From: Herbinix hemicellulosilytica
GTDB lineage: Bacteria; Bacillota; Clostridia; Lachnospirales; Lachnospiraceae
Assembly: GCF_002904165.1 (NCBI RefSeq)
Contig: NZ_CVTD020000011.1
Location: forward strand, 1 to 64,000
DNA length: 64,000 bases
Reading direction: 5' to 3'
The notes under the pieces were generated by a model, which searched no databases, was not told the DNA's origin, and was given only the letters and a program-made list of their open reading frames with translations. Below are positions 37,428 through 47,482 of the stretch, one piece after another; within the stretch, counting starts at the first letter, position 1, and each line of letters begins with the position of its first letter. Made by a program: the position numbers and the translations under genes.

Positions 37428-37512
37428 GGTACCTGACACTGTAAATAAACTATGAACAAAAATTTAACGATGTTCATTTTTTATTTACACTTTATTTACT
37501 GTACCTGACACC
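37428..37512. repeat. Short repeat element with GTACCTGACACY ends
   Basis: GGTACCTGACACT at the left and GTACCTGACACC at the right flank an AT-rich core with inverted GTAAATAAA/TTTATTTAC and a hairpin ATGAACA/TGTTCAT. A related unit (TTTATTTAC ... GGTGCCTGACACC) lies at 41969-42021. It looks like a REP-like or non-autonomous element flanking the ABC-exporter block. Confidence 0.6.
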
Positions 37513-37531
37513 ATATAAAAGGAGCATATCT

Positions 37532-40400
37532 ATGGTAAAACACAGTTTAAAAAGCATTATTAGGACTCCCAAAAAATCTATCCTGTTTTTTATTCTGATT
37601 GGCCTTTTGGCCATGTTCTTAAGTATCGGTGCGGGAATGTACTATGCTGCTTATAATATGCTTCGGGATGCGGACGAAACATTTACTACAGTAGTAGAAA
37701 TAAATTTTCTTGGCGAAAATAATTCAGAGGCATTTTACGAGCAGATGAATGAAAAACTGGCCGATTTTGATTTTCAAAGACTGTCTACTCATCCTGATAT
37801 TCTTTCAATAAATGTTCAAAATACAGCTTATGCATATATAGAAGATAAGCAAATCAATCAAAATGTTACGCCGCTTGATAATTATGTAATTATAGAAGTA
37901 TCGAGTATAAGGCGGTTTGATGAGAAGTTTTATCAGGGAGTCATAAGCAAAGCTCATTTTGGGCGGACAATGAGAGAAAATACATATGTGTATTTAAATG
38001 ATATTGATTTGTTCGGAAACAATATAGGATATGACTTTTTAGGCGGTCATACTTATCTTATAATAGGCAGTCTTTCAAACGGTAAAAATCCTACACCTAT
38101 TGTTTCACCCGGTTTGCCGAGTGGATTAGAAGGATTCAGGTATGTGGTTGATTTGACTACGGAGCCGGAATTTTTTACAAATGAAGAAGGAATCAAGATG
38201 CTTAAATTAATTGAAGCATTTAATGTGGTTGACCGTTCGCTTCCGGTTACAATGGTTTCAAGTCTTAAGGCCAGTGAAACTTATTTTAACCGTCAAATGA
38301 TTATAAGAGAAGGACGGGAATTTCTTCCCGAAGAATATGAGGAAGGCAATAATAATGTTATTATAGTTAGCAAAACAATTGCAGATTTTTACGAACTGGG
38401 TATAGGAGATAATATAAATTTAAAACTTCATTATGCCAAAAAAGGTACAGGCTTGTCGGATTTTATAAGGGAGTATACTTTTGCTAATGAGGCCGAATAT
38501 AAAATTGTCGGCATATTTGAGAACAATGAAGCGGAAAGATATAAAATTTATATGCCAAAGGCAAGCTGGATCGAACAGGATTTTAGTTCCCCGGTTCTGG
38601 CGAGATATCATATAAAAAACGGAAAAAGCGATAAGTATATGGAAGCAGTAAGAAAATATCTGCTTCCGGAAATGGAATTTATAGTATATGACCAAGGGTA
38701 TCAAGCAGCTACAAAACCGATTGTGGAATTAAAAAATATTTCAGTATTGATTCTTGTATTAAGCGGCCTTTCAGGAATTGCTATAATTCTTTTATTCTCA
38801 TATTTGTATGTGATTAAGCAGAAAGATACTATTATTAATATGCTTTCCTTAGGAGCAGGAAAAAAGAGGACTATTGCTTACATATTATGGGGCTCCATAA
38901 CACTCGTACTTCTTGCATCAGCAATAGGTGCCATGGTAACATCAGGATTCTTATATGACTTGACCCAAAAAATATACAGCAGGATGAGCTCATTATACAG
39001 CACGGATATGCGTTACAGTGAAAGAGCAATAGGACTACGGCTTGAATTTGATGCAACAGTCAGAACAAATAGCTGGCTTCCGCTTATTATAATTCTTGCA
39101 GTAATTTTAATCAGCTTAACTGTATTGTTGTCATTTACGTTCAGCATAATCAATCAGGACCTCTATAAAGCTCGCGGTGTGACAAAAAAAGTCAGAAAAA
39201 AGAAAGTAAAGACTGTACAAACCGCAACTGTTTTCAAGGTAAAAAAAGAGCAAAATGTTTTGCTTGGCTTTATACGACCTGTTCCTTTGAAGTTTGCCCT
39301 GGTATCCCTTATAAGAAATTCCGGCAGAAGTTTTATCGTACCGGTTATTTCCCTTGTTCTGTCAGTTTTTCTTGTATTGCTCGGGTTTATATCAAATATG
39401 CAGAAAGTTAAAAGGGCGAACGTGTACGATACTATACCTGTAAATGCTTATATGACAACATATAAAAATGAAACCAGAGATATCGGCGGATTGGACCTCC
39501 AATATGACATATACCGTCTTATAGATCCTGAGTATTCATACAGAATGTCATGGGATAAGATATATGAAGAACTGATTAACGAAGGTGAATATACTTCCTT
39601 AAAGGCGACGCAAGAGAGAAAAAAACTGCTGGATGAATCCGAGTTTTTCAAGGAAATGTATCTGTATACGGCAGCACATTATGAATATATGGGAATTACA
39701 AGAACAAATAATGGTGTTGAAAACAAGGAAATTCCTTCAATTCCCAATATTCGAATGCATAAAGATGCCTTCGGTTTTGACTGGTTCCTTAACGCAATAA
39801 GCAGAATGTGCTTATCCGCTTGATCCTGATATGGAAGTAGACTATACCTGGGATACGGTCTGGAACGAAATAATTCCAAGAAGCGTAAGATCAGCCACAT
39901 TTACTCTGAAAAATACCGAAAAATTGGATTATTTCAGAGAATATCTTGCAAATCAAGGGTATAGTGAAGCAGGGATAATTAAATTCATCCGTACAGCCGT
40001 AGTTATACAGGATAAAAATTTGGAGGAAACCAAAAAAACTCTGGACAATTATATAAAGTTGATGGATACCTTAATTCCGGTTATGTATATATTGTTCGGA
40101 ATAATCGGATTTATTGTATCATACCTTCTTATCCGCAACAGGGTAAGTGAACTTGCTATCATGAGAAGTATGGGAGCAAAAAAGGTATATGTATTCCTTT
40201 CGTTCTTTATGGAACAGCTTATCCTGTTTTTAATCGGTCTTATACCGGTTATTATATTCGGCCTGATAATTCCGCAGTATTTTGAGTATTACAGAGTGTC
40301 TTTAGGCTTCTTTATCGTAAGTTATCTTTTGGGAACAGGGCTTGCTTTAACTATACTTGGTAAGGCTGATTTACTTGATATTCTGTTTACCAAAGATTAA
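37532..40400 (+). pseudogene. MacB/FtsX-type ABC transporter permease, frameshifted
   Basis: The first frame (37532-39823) encodes 763 residues: an N-terminal membrane helix (about 14-36), a large extracytoplasmic domain, an FtsX-type three-helix block (about 395-535) and a further helix (590-610). It then ends WFLNAISRMCLSA-stop. The next frame continues the protein without a start of its own (ECAYPLDPDMEVDYTW..., to 40400) and holds the final FtsX block with three helices. Deleting one base near 39803 would restore one frame of about 955 residues. The ATPase gene follows at once. It is either a recent mutation, a sequencing error or a programmed shift; no slippery heptamer is obvious. Confidence 0.85.
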
Positions 40401-40438
40401 TTATCCGTCGTATAAAACAGTAGTAAATGGAGGATAAA

Positions 40439-41107
40439 ATGGGTATTTTGAAATTAATCGATGTTTCGTACAGTTATCAAAACCAGTATCAGACGGTACA
40501 TGCTGTTAAAAATGTAAACTTAGAAATAGAACAGGGAAAAGTGCATGCCATAATCGGAAAATCAGGTTCCGGCAAATCCACTTTGCTGTCTTTAATGGCA
40601 GGACTGACACTGCCCAAGTCAGGCGATATTTTATATGAAGGGGAGTCCATTAAAAAAATACGCCTTGAGGAATACAGAAGAGATAAGGCTTCCGTCATTT
40701 ATCAGACCTTTAACTTATTCCCTTTAATGACAGTGCTTGAAAATGTTATTTTTCCTTTGGAGTTAAAGGGTATGAAACATTCCGAAGCAAAGGAGATAGC
40801 CATAAAGCATATTGAAAGTGTTGGTTTAAGCAAAGACCACTGCAAAAGATTTCCCAATATGCTATCCGGCGGTGAAAGGCAAAGAGTAGCTATAGCAAGA
40901 GCCCTGGCAACCGGTTCCAAACTTTTGCTTGGCGATGAGCCAACCGGAAGTCTGGATGTGGCAAACGGAGATATTGTAGTAAAACTTCTTACCAATTTGG
41001 CACACAAAGATAATTTAGCCGTTGTTATAGTAACTCACGATTTATCCATAGCTCAAAAAGCAGATGTAGTCTTTCAGATGCAGGACGGAAGATTATCATT
41101 AATGTAA
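40439..41107 (+). CDS. ABC transporter ATP-binding protein (MacB/LolD type)
   Basis: 222 residues. Walker A GKSGSGKST, Q-loop YQTFNLF, signature LSGGERQRVAIARA, Walker B LLLGDEPTGSLD and H-loop VTHD are all intact, matching the MacB/LolD/FtsE-like subfamily that partners FtsX-domain permeases. The preceding permease gene is frameshifted, so this ATPase may lack a partner. ATG 40439 follows GGAGG directly; the ATG at 40427 lies before it. Confidence 0.92.
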   Translation: MGILKLIDVSYSYQNQYQTVHAVKNVNLEIEQGKVHAIIGKSGSGKSTLLSLMAGLTLPKSGDILYEGESIKKIRLEEYRRDKASVIYQTFNLFPLMTVLENVIFPLELKGMKHSEAKEIAIKHIESVGLSKDHCKRFPNMLSGGERQRVAIARALATGSKLLLGDEPTGSLDVANGDIVVKLLTNLAHKDNLAVVIVTHDLSIAQKADVVFQMQDGRLSLM

Positions 41108-41179
41108 CTTAATCACTGAAAAACTTAATTCAAAATGATATCTTTGCTATATCACAACTAAAAAGGTGGTTAAGGTGAT

Positions 41180-41383
41180 ATGGCAAAGAAATTAGCACAG
41201 ATTGATAAGGCTGTATGTGTGGCTTGCGGCTCTTGCGTTAAAGTATGCCCAAGAAAAGCAATAAGCATTTGGCAAGGATTATATGCCATTGTAGATGAAA
41301 ACAGATGTATCGGCTGCGGTATATGTGCCAAAGAATGTCCCGCTTCCATTATATCAATTGAAAGATTGGAGGTGGGGGCATGA
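41180..41383 (+). CDS. 2[4Fe-4S] ferredoxin
   Basis: 67 residues with two CxxCxxCxxxCP motifs (CVACGSCVKVCP and CIGCGICAKECP), one per cluster, a typical bacterial ferredoxin-like electron carrier. Its stop overlaps the start of the next gene (ATGA), which encodes an Fe-S membrane protein, so both probably act in one redox chain. Confidence 0.92.
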   Translation: MAKKLAQIDKAVCVACGSCVKVCPRKAISIWQGLYAIVDENRCIGCGICAKECPASIISIERLEVGA

Positions 41384-41961
41384 AAAAGCCATGGTATGAG
41401 TATATGTGGACAGTGTCGGCTTTGTATCTAATACTGGGATTTTTTAATATACTGTTTGCATGGCTTGGCTTGTTATGTTTTTTTATTCCTCTTATAATAT
41501 CGGCAGCAAAAGGAACGAAAGCATATTGCAATAAGTATTGCGGAAGAGGGCAGCTATTTTCCCTGCTTGGGAAAAAGTTTCGTTTATCCCGCAACAAACC
41601 TATGCCTAGATGGATGACTACAAAATGGTTCAGATACGGTTTTTTAACATTTTTTATGATAATGTTTATCCAGATGATTATAGTTACCGTTTTGGTTTTT
41701 AAAGGTGCAAGAGGGCTGTCGGAAACCGTAAAGTTATTATGGGTTTTTAGAGTACCCTGGAGTTGGGCATACAGGATAACATGGGTCCCTGCCTGGGTAT
41801 CCCAGTTTGCCTTTGGATTTTACAGTGTGATGCTTACTTCAACGATACTCGGATTAATAACTATGATATTATTTAAACCCAGATCGTGGTGTGTTTATTG
41901 CCCGATGGGATCAATGACTCAACTTTTGTGTCAGGTACGGTTAAGAAAATATGAACAATAA
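41380..41961 (+). CDS. NapH/CcoG-like 4Fe-4S membrane protein
   Basis: 193 residues with about four membrane helices and two cysteine clusters: CNKYCGRGQLF after helix 2 and CVYCPMGSMTQ near the C-terminus, as in the membrane halves of NapH/NosR/CcoG-like Fe-S proteins. It could pass electrons between the co-encoded ferredoxin and a membrane acceptor. No dedicated reductase lies nearby, so the partner is unknown. Confidence 0.75.
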   Translation: MKKPWYEYMWTVSALYLILGFFNILFAWLGLLCFFIPLIISAAKGTKAYCNKYCGRGQLFSLLGKKFRLSRNKPMPRWMTTKWFRYGFLTFFMIMFIQMIIVTVLVFKGARGLSETVKLLWVFRVPWSWAYRITWVPAWVSQFAFGFYSVMLTSTILGLITMILFKPRSWCVYCPMGSMTQLLCQVRLRKYEQ

Positions 41962-42008
41962 TAGGGTTTATTTACAAAAAATTCATAATTTGTTAACGGA
42001 ATATTTAC

Positions 42009-42063
42009 GGTGCCTGACACCATAAAAAGCCGCAGGCCTAAACTTTTAGGCCTACGGCTTTTA
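42009..42063 (+). terminator. Terminator with an upstream GGTGCCTGACACC repeat end
   Basis: AAAGCCGCAGGCCTAAA pairs with TTTAGGCCTACGGCTTT (42025-42063). The 13-bp motif GGTGCCTGACACC (42009-42021) matches the end of the repeat at 37428-37512. Confidence 0.75.
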
Positions 42064-42223
42064 ACTTATGCTTTCTTTTTGCATGAATAAGTTTATAGGA
42101 CTTTTGATGTAATTTACGGTTACAGTATGTGTCTGTCAGAAACAGGGTTTCTTTATCAGATACGAAACGATTAATTTGGTAGGACCACCTATCAATATAC
42201 GACATATATGTTTCTCCCGATTA

Positions 42224-43435
42224 TTACATTTTATAATAGGTAGAATTGATGACCTGAGTATTTTCATCATATAAATAAGAATCTTCGGATTCAAAATCAG
42301 TATATTTAGTAGCGTCCGTTATGTTTCCTTTTACCATACCGACATCTTCACTGACAAGCTCAACGGCTAATTTTTGCTCTGGAGTGCAGCTAATCATTCC
42401 GCAGCCTATAAATTGCAATTTTTCTTCAATTTCCTGATCGCTTATATCAGGATCAAGCTTAACCATTCCGCAATCTATAACCGTAACTCCGTCTTTATAT
42501 CTGGAAAGGCTTTTACTGCTTAACTGAAGCATACCGCTGTCCTTAATTATATTGCCTTTTATAATTTTTAATTCTTCATATTCTATGTCTAAGTCCATAA
42601 GCCTGTCTGCCAGTTTTTCAAGAACCATTACGGTACCGTTCACTATTATGCCGGTCAGCTTGTTTAAAGCATTTTCTCCTTCGGAAGTGATTATAAGATC
42701 CCCGTCAACATATAATTTGTTACCGTATTTTTTTACCATCATATCATTCAAATTTTCTTCCGCTACATACTTGTAACCGGCAGGAATCAAAATTATTTCC
42801 GTATCATCTTCAAAAAGCTTGACAGCACTTTCAATTAAATTTTCTGCTATGAAAGCTTTTTTGGTGATAAAAGAAGTACCTTTATTAATAAGTACAGGTA
42901 TATCAAGGTTTTCGTCGGCTATTACAACTTTGCTTTTAACATAATATTTTGCGTCTTTAGCCCTTATTATAAATGCTTTATCAACTATCAGCTTATTTTT
43001 TAGCCGAATGGCATCTGAAGGGTATGCATCAATGGTGCCGTTTATATTCATGAGAGGTAAGCTGTTACTTAGGTCTGAAGGATAAGATATTAATCCGTTT
43101 ACTATAAATCCGGAAAATGTCTTAAGTGCTTCCTGGGCATTATTTCCGATATTAAGATGACCGTTTACCAGTAAAAATGTTGGTTTTGCCATTTTAGTTC
43201 CTTCGGTAATCTCGAAAGTTCCGTTTTGAATCATAATTTCGGAATCTTCCGGAATATCAATTACGTGAGATACATTAATTTTTGCATTACAGCGGGAGAG
43301 CAGTTCCTTAGATCTTTTGGATACCAACAAAGCTGTAGCATTTATTGCAATACTTTCATAAGAATTAAGATATTCCTGTGTGACCGCACTGGCATCAACT
43401 ACTGCCGCATCAATTACCAATTTCTTTTTTTCCAT
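42224..43435 (-). CDS. Beta-repeat cytosolic protein linked to the ECF sigma factor
   Basis: About 403 residues, no signal peptide or membrane helix. Internally repetitive: VNGHLNIGNNAQEALKTFSG-FIVNGLI (about 90-120) is echoed by VDGDLIITSEGENALNKLTG-IIVNGTV (about 240-275), with short beta strands suggesting a solenoid or bactofilin-like fold. A C-terminal part has paired CGM motifs (VIDCGMVKL, FIGCGMISC). Not recognised as an anti-sigma factor, but its start lies within the end of the sigma gene, so it is probably co-translated and could sequester or tune the sigma factor (inference). ATG 43435 follows AAAGGTG. Confidence 0.65.
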   Translation of the reverse strand: MEKKKLVIDAAVVDASAVTQEYLNSYESIAINATALLVSKRSKELLSRCNAKINVSHVIDIPEDSEIMIQNGTFEITEGTKMAKPTFLLVNGHLNIGNNAQEALKTFSGFIVNGLISYPSDLSNSLPLMNINGTIDAYPSDAIRLKNKLIVDKAFIIRAKDAKYYVKSKVVIADENLDIPVLINKGTSFITKKAFIAENLIESAVKLFEDDTEIILIPAGYKYVAEENLNDMMVKKYGNKLYVDGDLIITSEGENALNKLTGIIVNGTVMVLEKLADRLMDLDIEYEELKIIKGNIIKDSGMLQLSSKSLSRYKDGVTVIDCGMVKLDPDISDQEIEEKLQFIGCGMISCTPEQKLAVELVSEDVGMVKGNITDATKYTDFESEDSYLYDENTQVINSTYYKM

Positions 43436-43907
43436 AATATTCACCTTTTCCTTTCTGTTCCAAATATAATTTTCTTATTTTTTTTCTGGCAGATGAAAGT
43501 CTTGACCGTACAGTGGAAGGAGATAGAGAAAATAGTTCGCCAAGTTCCGTAGAGTTATAGCCCTCCATAAATCTTAACCAAAACAGATCTCTTTCCTCAT
43601 CGGGAAGCTGGGCGCACAGTTGCCTTACCATAATCTCACTTAAATCATCCTCTGTAACAGCATCAATTTCCGGCTGGGGTTCTTTATTTATTCGCCTGAT
43701 TTTGTCTATAAATATATTTTTTGCCGTTTTATAAAGCCATGCCCGGCACTGGGCCTGTGTCATTTCGTTTAATATATGGGCGTTTTCCAATCCCCTCATA
43801 AAGGTGTCCTGCACTATATCTTCTGCAAAGGCACGATTATTGCCGGAGAGATTGATGCAATACCATAAAATTTCTTTATGGTATTTTGAATACAGTTTGT
43901 CAATCAT
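43410..43907 (-). CDS. ECF-type RNA polymerase sigma factor
   Basis: 165 residues with the two ECF regions only: region 2 (about 8-75; AEDIVQDTFMRGLEN, WLYKTAKNIFIDKIRR) and region 4 (about 105-155; LPDEERDLFWLRFMEGYNSTELGELFSLSPSTVRSRLSSARKKIRK as helix-turn-helix). It directs transcription of a stress or envelope regulon, unknown here. The gene following it, overlapping by 26 bases, encodes a soluble beta-repeat protein rather than a typical membrane anti-sigma factor. Confidence 0.92.
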   Translation of the reverse strand: MIDKLYSKYHKEILWYCINLSGNNRAFAEDIVQDTFMRGLENAHILNEMTQAQCRAWLYKTAKNIFIDKIRRINKEPQPEIDAVTEDDLSEIMVRQLCAQLPDEERDLFWLRFMEGYNSTELGELFSLSPSTVRSRLSSARKKIRKLYLEQKGKGEYYGKKEIGN

Positions 43908-43942
43908 TTGTACTCTCCTTCCTTAGTCCCGTTTCTACATAT

Positions 43943-43969
43943 ATAACGAATAAGAATGACTAAGTGTTG
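43943..43969 (-). promoter_or_regulatory. Possible ECF-type promoter of the sigma operon
   Basis: On the minus strand TTCAACAC (core 43969-43964) and CGTTAT (43948-43943) are 15 bases apart, resembling the AAC / CGT pattern of ECF promoters and allowing autoregulation. The evidence is weak. Confidence 0.3.
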
Positions 43970-44077
43970 AAAAAATTTATGGCGAATTCAATTTATTGAC
44001 ACAAAAAATATATTCTGTTATATTTACAATATCTTTGGCACTAAAAAATAAATATATTTATAGAAAGCTGGGATTTT

Positions 44078-44815
44078 ATGAACATAAATATAACATATAT
44101 TGGTCACAGCGGTTTTTTAGCGGAACTTAACACTTGTTATTTCTTATTCGACTATTATAAGGGTACCATACCTAACCTGGACCCGGACAAAATGCTTATA
44201 GTTTTTGTAAGCCACGGTCATCCTGATCATTTTAATCCTGAGATTTTCGGGCTCTATGAAAAACATCCCAGAATCATGTATTTGATATCTTCGGATATTA
44301 AAATTGATGACAGGAATATGGATAAATACGGTATTACTGATTTATATAATAAGATTACTATTGTTAATGCTGACAGTAAATACGAAATATCAGACGGTAA
44401 ATGCAGTATGACAGTCAGTACGTTAAAATCGACGGACGAAGGTGTGGCTTTTCTTATTGAATATATGGATAAAATTATTTATCATGCGGGAGATTTAAAT
44501 CTCTGGGTTTGGAAAGAAGAAGACAAGCAATATAACAATAACATGAAAGCCAGATTTGAAAAGGAATTGCTAAAAATAAAAGGCCTAAATATAGACGTAG
44601 CTTTTGCTCCGTTGGACCCCAGACAGGAAGAGTGGTACGGTTTGGGACTGGATGCCCTGCTTGACAATGTAAATATAAAATATGTCTTTCCCATGCATTT
44701 CTGGAGTAAACCTGAAGTGGTTACAATGTATAAAAAGGAAAGAGAAAGTAAACCTACCACAGCTGTCATAATGGATGTCAAAAAGCAGGGGCAAAGCTGG
44801 AGTATCAGCATATAA
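44078..44815 (+). CDS. Metallo-beta-lactamase-fold hydrolase (UlaG-like)
   Basis: 245 residues. The MBL metal motif HxHxDH reads H46-G-H-P-D-H51 in VSHGHPDHFNPE, with later metal residues in IYHAGDLN and PMHFWS. This subgroup (UlaG/L-ascorbate-6-P lactonase-like) is often misannotated; substrate unknown. It starts at ATG with a weak GAAAGCTGGG site. The TrmO gene begins 24 bases after its stop. Confidence 0.85.
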   Translation: MNINITYIGHSGFLAELNTCYFLFDYYKGTIPNLDPDKMLIVFVSHGHPDHFNPEIFGLYEKHPRIMYLISSDIKIDDRNMDKYGITDLYNKITIVNADSKYEISDGKCSMTVSTLKSTDEGVAFLIEYMDKIIYHAGDLNLWVWKEEDKQYNNNMKARFEKELLKIKGLNIDVAFAPLDPRQEEWYGLGLDALLDNVNIKYVFPMHFWSKPEVVTMYKKERESKPTTAVIMDVKKQGQSWSISI

Positions 44816-44839
44816 ATAAGAGAGCAACAGGAGATTTTA

Positions 44840-45565
44840 ATGCAAACAGAAAATAAAAACAAGGAAGTAAATCAAAACGGATTAACTCTTGAATGTTTAG
44901 CAAAAATTTATACGGATTTTCCTGAAAAGTTCGGCTTGCCAAGACAGAGCGGATTGATTGACGAACTTAAAGGAGTAATAGTATTTGAATCCAAATACCG
45001 CAATCCGGATGCTTTAAGGGGACTGGAAGGTTTTTCTCATATTTGGCTTATCTGGGGCTTTCATAAAAGCAGGCGGGATGTCTGGTCACCAATGGTAAAA
45101 CCGCCAAGACTAGGCGGGAATATGAAGATGGGAGTATTTGCAACCCGCTCCCCCAACAGGCCTAACAGTCTGGGGTTGTCTTGTGTAAAACTTGATAAAA
45201 TTGAAAATCATAAGGATTATGGAGTTATTTTACATGTTTCGGGAATAGATCTTATGGATCAAACTCCTATATATGATATAAAACCCTATCTGCCTTATTG
45301 TGACAGCCGGCCTTTTGCTACATCGGGATTTATAGAAAATATCGAAGAAAATAAACTTTTAGTTAATATCAGCGATGAACTGCTGGCCCAGATCCCCGAA
45401 AAACATCATAAGGCCTTAATCGGTGTATTAGAGCAGGACCCGAGGCCGTCATATCACAATGACCCCGAAAGAATCTACGGTTTTTACTTTGCAGGTTATA
45501 ATATAAGATTTAAAGTACGGGAAAATATTCTTACCGTATGTGAAATTGATAGGATACAGCAGTAA
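44840..45565 (+). CDS. trmO: TrmO, tRNA t6A37 N6-methyltransferase
   Basis: 241 residues. Motifs RSPNRPNSLGLSCVKL and GIDLMDQTPIYDIKPYLPYCDS are the family signatures of TrmO (YaeB/TsaA), which uses SAM to N6-methylate threonylcarbamoyladenosine at position 37 of certain tRNAs. The C-terminal DPRPSYHNDPERIYGF is also typical. It lies right behind the MBL hydrolase gene. Confidence 0.9.
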   Translation: MQTENKNKEVNQNGLTLECLAKIYTDFPEKFGLPRQSGLIDELKGVIVFESKYRNPDALRGLEGFSHIWLIWGFHKSRRDVWSPMVKPPRLGGNMKMGVFATRSPNRPNSLGLSCVKLDKIENHKDYGVILHVSGIDLMDQTPIYDIKPYLPYCDSRPFATSGFIENIEENKLLVNISDELLAQIPEKHHKALIGVLEQDPRPSYHNDPERIYGFYFAGYNIRFKVRENILTVCEIDRIQQ

Positions 45566-45610
45566 AGAAGATATATCCGAAAATTTTTGATATAACCGTA
45601 ATACAAAATA

Positions 45611-45657
45611 AAACCTGCCGTGATCTAAATGGCTTATAAATCACAGCAGGTTTTTTA
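45611..45657 (+). terminator. Terminator after trmO
   Basis: AAACCTGCCGTGAT pairs with ATCACAGCAGGTTT, followed by a T-run. Confidence 0.75.
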
Positions 45658-45871
45658 TTATAAAACAGTTTTAAATTACCACACTTATATCAAAAATGAT
45701 ATACGTACTGGCTTATAAAATAATATTTAAAGATAATGAAAAATTTTATATAATATTACTTAGAATTACAGAATATAAAAATGGCAGTAAAATCAATTAT
45801 TATTTTCTTCGATAAAATGTTTATTAAAAAAATTAATAAGTTAAAATAAACATCTATAAAACTTGCATATA

Positions 45872-46738
45872 TTATTGCTTTGTCAATGTGTATAGGGTGT
45901 ATGTGCCTATATTAACCATGGGATAGCTGTCGTTTTCGTCCTTTTCAAATGAAATAAAGTAATCGTTTTTATATTGCAAAGAAGCACTTTCTTCCCCGTC
46001 AACAATCAAAGCTTCAGGGAAAAGAACAAGGTAAATGCCGTCGCCTTCATACATGTTCATATCTACATTTTCGACGTCACATCCATATGTTCCGTAATGC
46101 ATATTGTTTTTGTCTTTACTGTTGTCGCTGTACCACTCATAAGTTCCGTCATCGTTTAATATCAAATATCCTTTTCCGTTAAGGTCCCATTCTCCGACAA
46201 GAAATTTTTTCGCTTTATCTTCATTTTCCTTATTATCGATTTCCTCAACTTTAATACCGGAAAACAATTTCAAGGCTTCTTCAAAACCGGCATCAAATTT
46301 TTCTATAGTTGACGTAAATGACACGGAAGCAGCATTATAATATTTCCCGTAATATCTTTGATAGATTTTATAGGTGGTTGAATCGACTTTGAACAGATAT
46401 CCATATTCATACCATTGGGTATTGTTTACCGTTATTTCAGAAGGTTCTTTATAAACTTCAAAACCATCATTTTCAGACAGCAGGTTGTCTATAAAAGATA
46501 TCATAGTCATAGGATGCTGGTATGTACTTTCTTTGGTAACATTTATGCTTATTATATTATTATCCTTATCTTTTAATTCTAAGGGGCCGCTGTTATCAGT
46601 TTTTTCTACAAGTTCCCATACATTTGGATCATAATCAAAAGATAAGTTTCCTATATTTACATGACGGTTTTTCTTATTACAGGAAACAATAAACAACACC
46701 ACGAAAAAAAATAAAAGTCCAAAATACAATCTTTTCAT
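45872..46738 (-). CDS. Putative lipoprotein
   Basis: 288 residues with a lipoprotein signal (KRLYFGLLFFFVVLFIVSC; lipobox IVSC, Cys20). The mature part has two regions: about 30-150 (beta/alpha, FDYDPNVWELVEKTDNSGP, like PsbP/DUF1795-type domains) and 165-288 (GEWDLNGKGYLILNDDGTYEWYSD, a lipocalin-like small-domain pattern seen in other Clostridial lipoproteins). No catalytic motif seen. It is monocistronic; the bacteriohemerythrin genes lie divergently. Confidence 0.65.
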   Translation of the reverse strand: MKRLYFGLLFFFVVLFIVSCNKKNRHVNIGNLSFDYDPNVWELVEKTDNSGPLELKDKDNNIISINVTKESTYQHPMTMISFIDNLLSENDGFEVYKEPSEITVNNTQWYEYGYLFKVDSTTYKIYQRYYGKYYNAASVSFTSTIEKFDAGFEEALKLFSGIKVEEIDNKENEDKAKKFLVGEWDLNGKGYLILNDDGTYEWYSDNSKDKNNMHYGTYGCDVENVDMNMYEGDGIYLVLFPEALIVDGEESASLQYKNDYFISFEKDENDSYPMVNIGTYTLYTLTKQ

Positions 46739-46918
46739 AATTTGTACCTTCTCTTTCTTTATAAGTTGTCAATTATAAAAATCTTACAACGGATTTGAAA
46801 AATATGCAATAGTATTACTATATAAAGTATTTTATGTAAATAATATAATTATCATCATTGCGCGGTATGACGCATTATGATAAAATATTACACAAAATGC
46901 AAATTAAGGAGGGACGCT

Positions 46919-47320
46919 ATGGCAATGTATGAAATGAAACCGGAATATTATACCGGAATTGAGTTTATTGACAACGAGCATAAGAAATTGTTCGAAATTG
47001 CCAACAATGTATATGAGCTTCTGATGAATGAGTTTATTCCCGACAAATACGATTACATCTTGGACGTTGTAAATGAACTTAAAGATTATGCTAAAACACA
47101 TTTTCAACACGAAGAAGACTATATGAGCAGTATAAAGTATAGAAAATTTTTGTCTCATAAAGTCGAACATGACGGTTTTATAGAAAAAATCAATGAATAT
47201 GATCCTGATGTTATCGATGAAAACCAAAAGGAAATTTTGCTTGAATTGCTGGATTTTCTTACGTCATGGCTGGTAGACCATATTTTAATGCAGGATAAAT
47301 TAATTGCTGAGCAAAAGTAG
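46919..47320 (+). CDS. Bacteriohemerythrin (all iron ligands present)
   Basis: 133-residue single-domain hemerythrin. All seven di-iron ligands are present: H21, H61, E65, H80, H84, H121 and D126 (IDNEHKKLF, HFQHEEDYM, SHKVEH, DHILMQD). Such proteins bind O2 and, in anaerobes, are thought to scavenge oxygen or deliver it for detoxification. ATG 46919 follows AAGGAGGG. A close paralogue lies 162 bases downstream in the same orientation, with no terminator between. Confidence 0.93.
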   Translation: MAMYEMKPEYYTGIEFIDNEHKKLFEIANNVYELLMNEFIPDKYDYILDVVNELKDYAKTHFQHEEDYMSSIKYRKFLSHKVEHDGFIEKINEYDPDVIDENQKEILLELLDFLTSWLVDHILMQDKLIAEQK

Positions 47321-47482
47321 TTTTAAATATTTGGCATAAGAAAAATAAATGAGAAAAATTAAATTCTGAATACTTATACGAATATTATTGCAGAAAATAA
47401 AAATAATTGATAATATGATTTAAATATCATAAGCGGTTTTAATTTAAATTAATATATATTATAAACAAAAGGAGAATATATT

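Noticed and set aside
42552-42776. Plus-strand open frame inside the beta-repeat gene
   Set aside because: No ribosome site and antisense to a gene that is supported by its overlap with the sigma gene.
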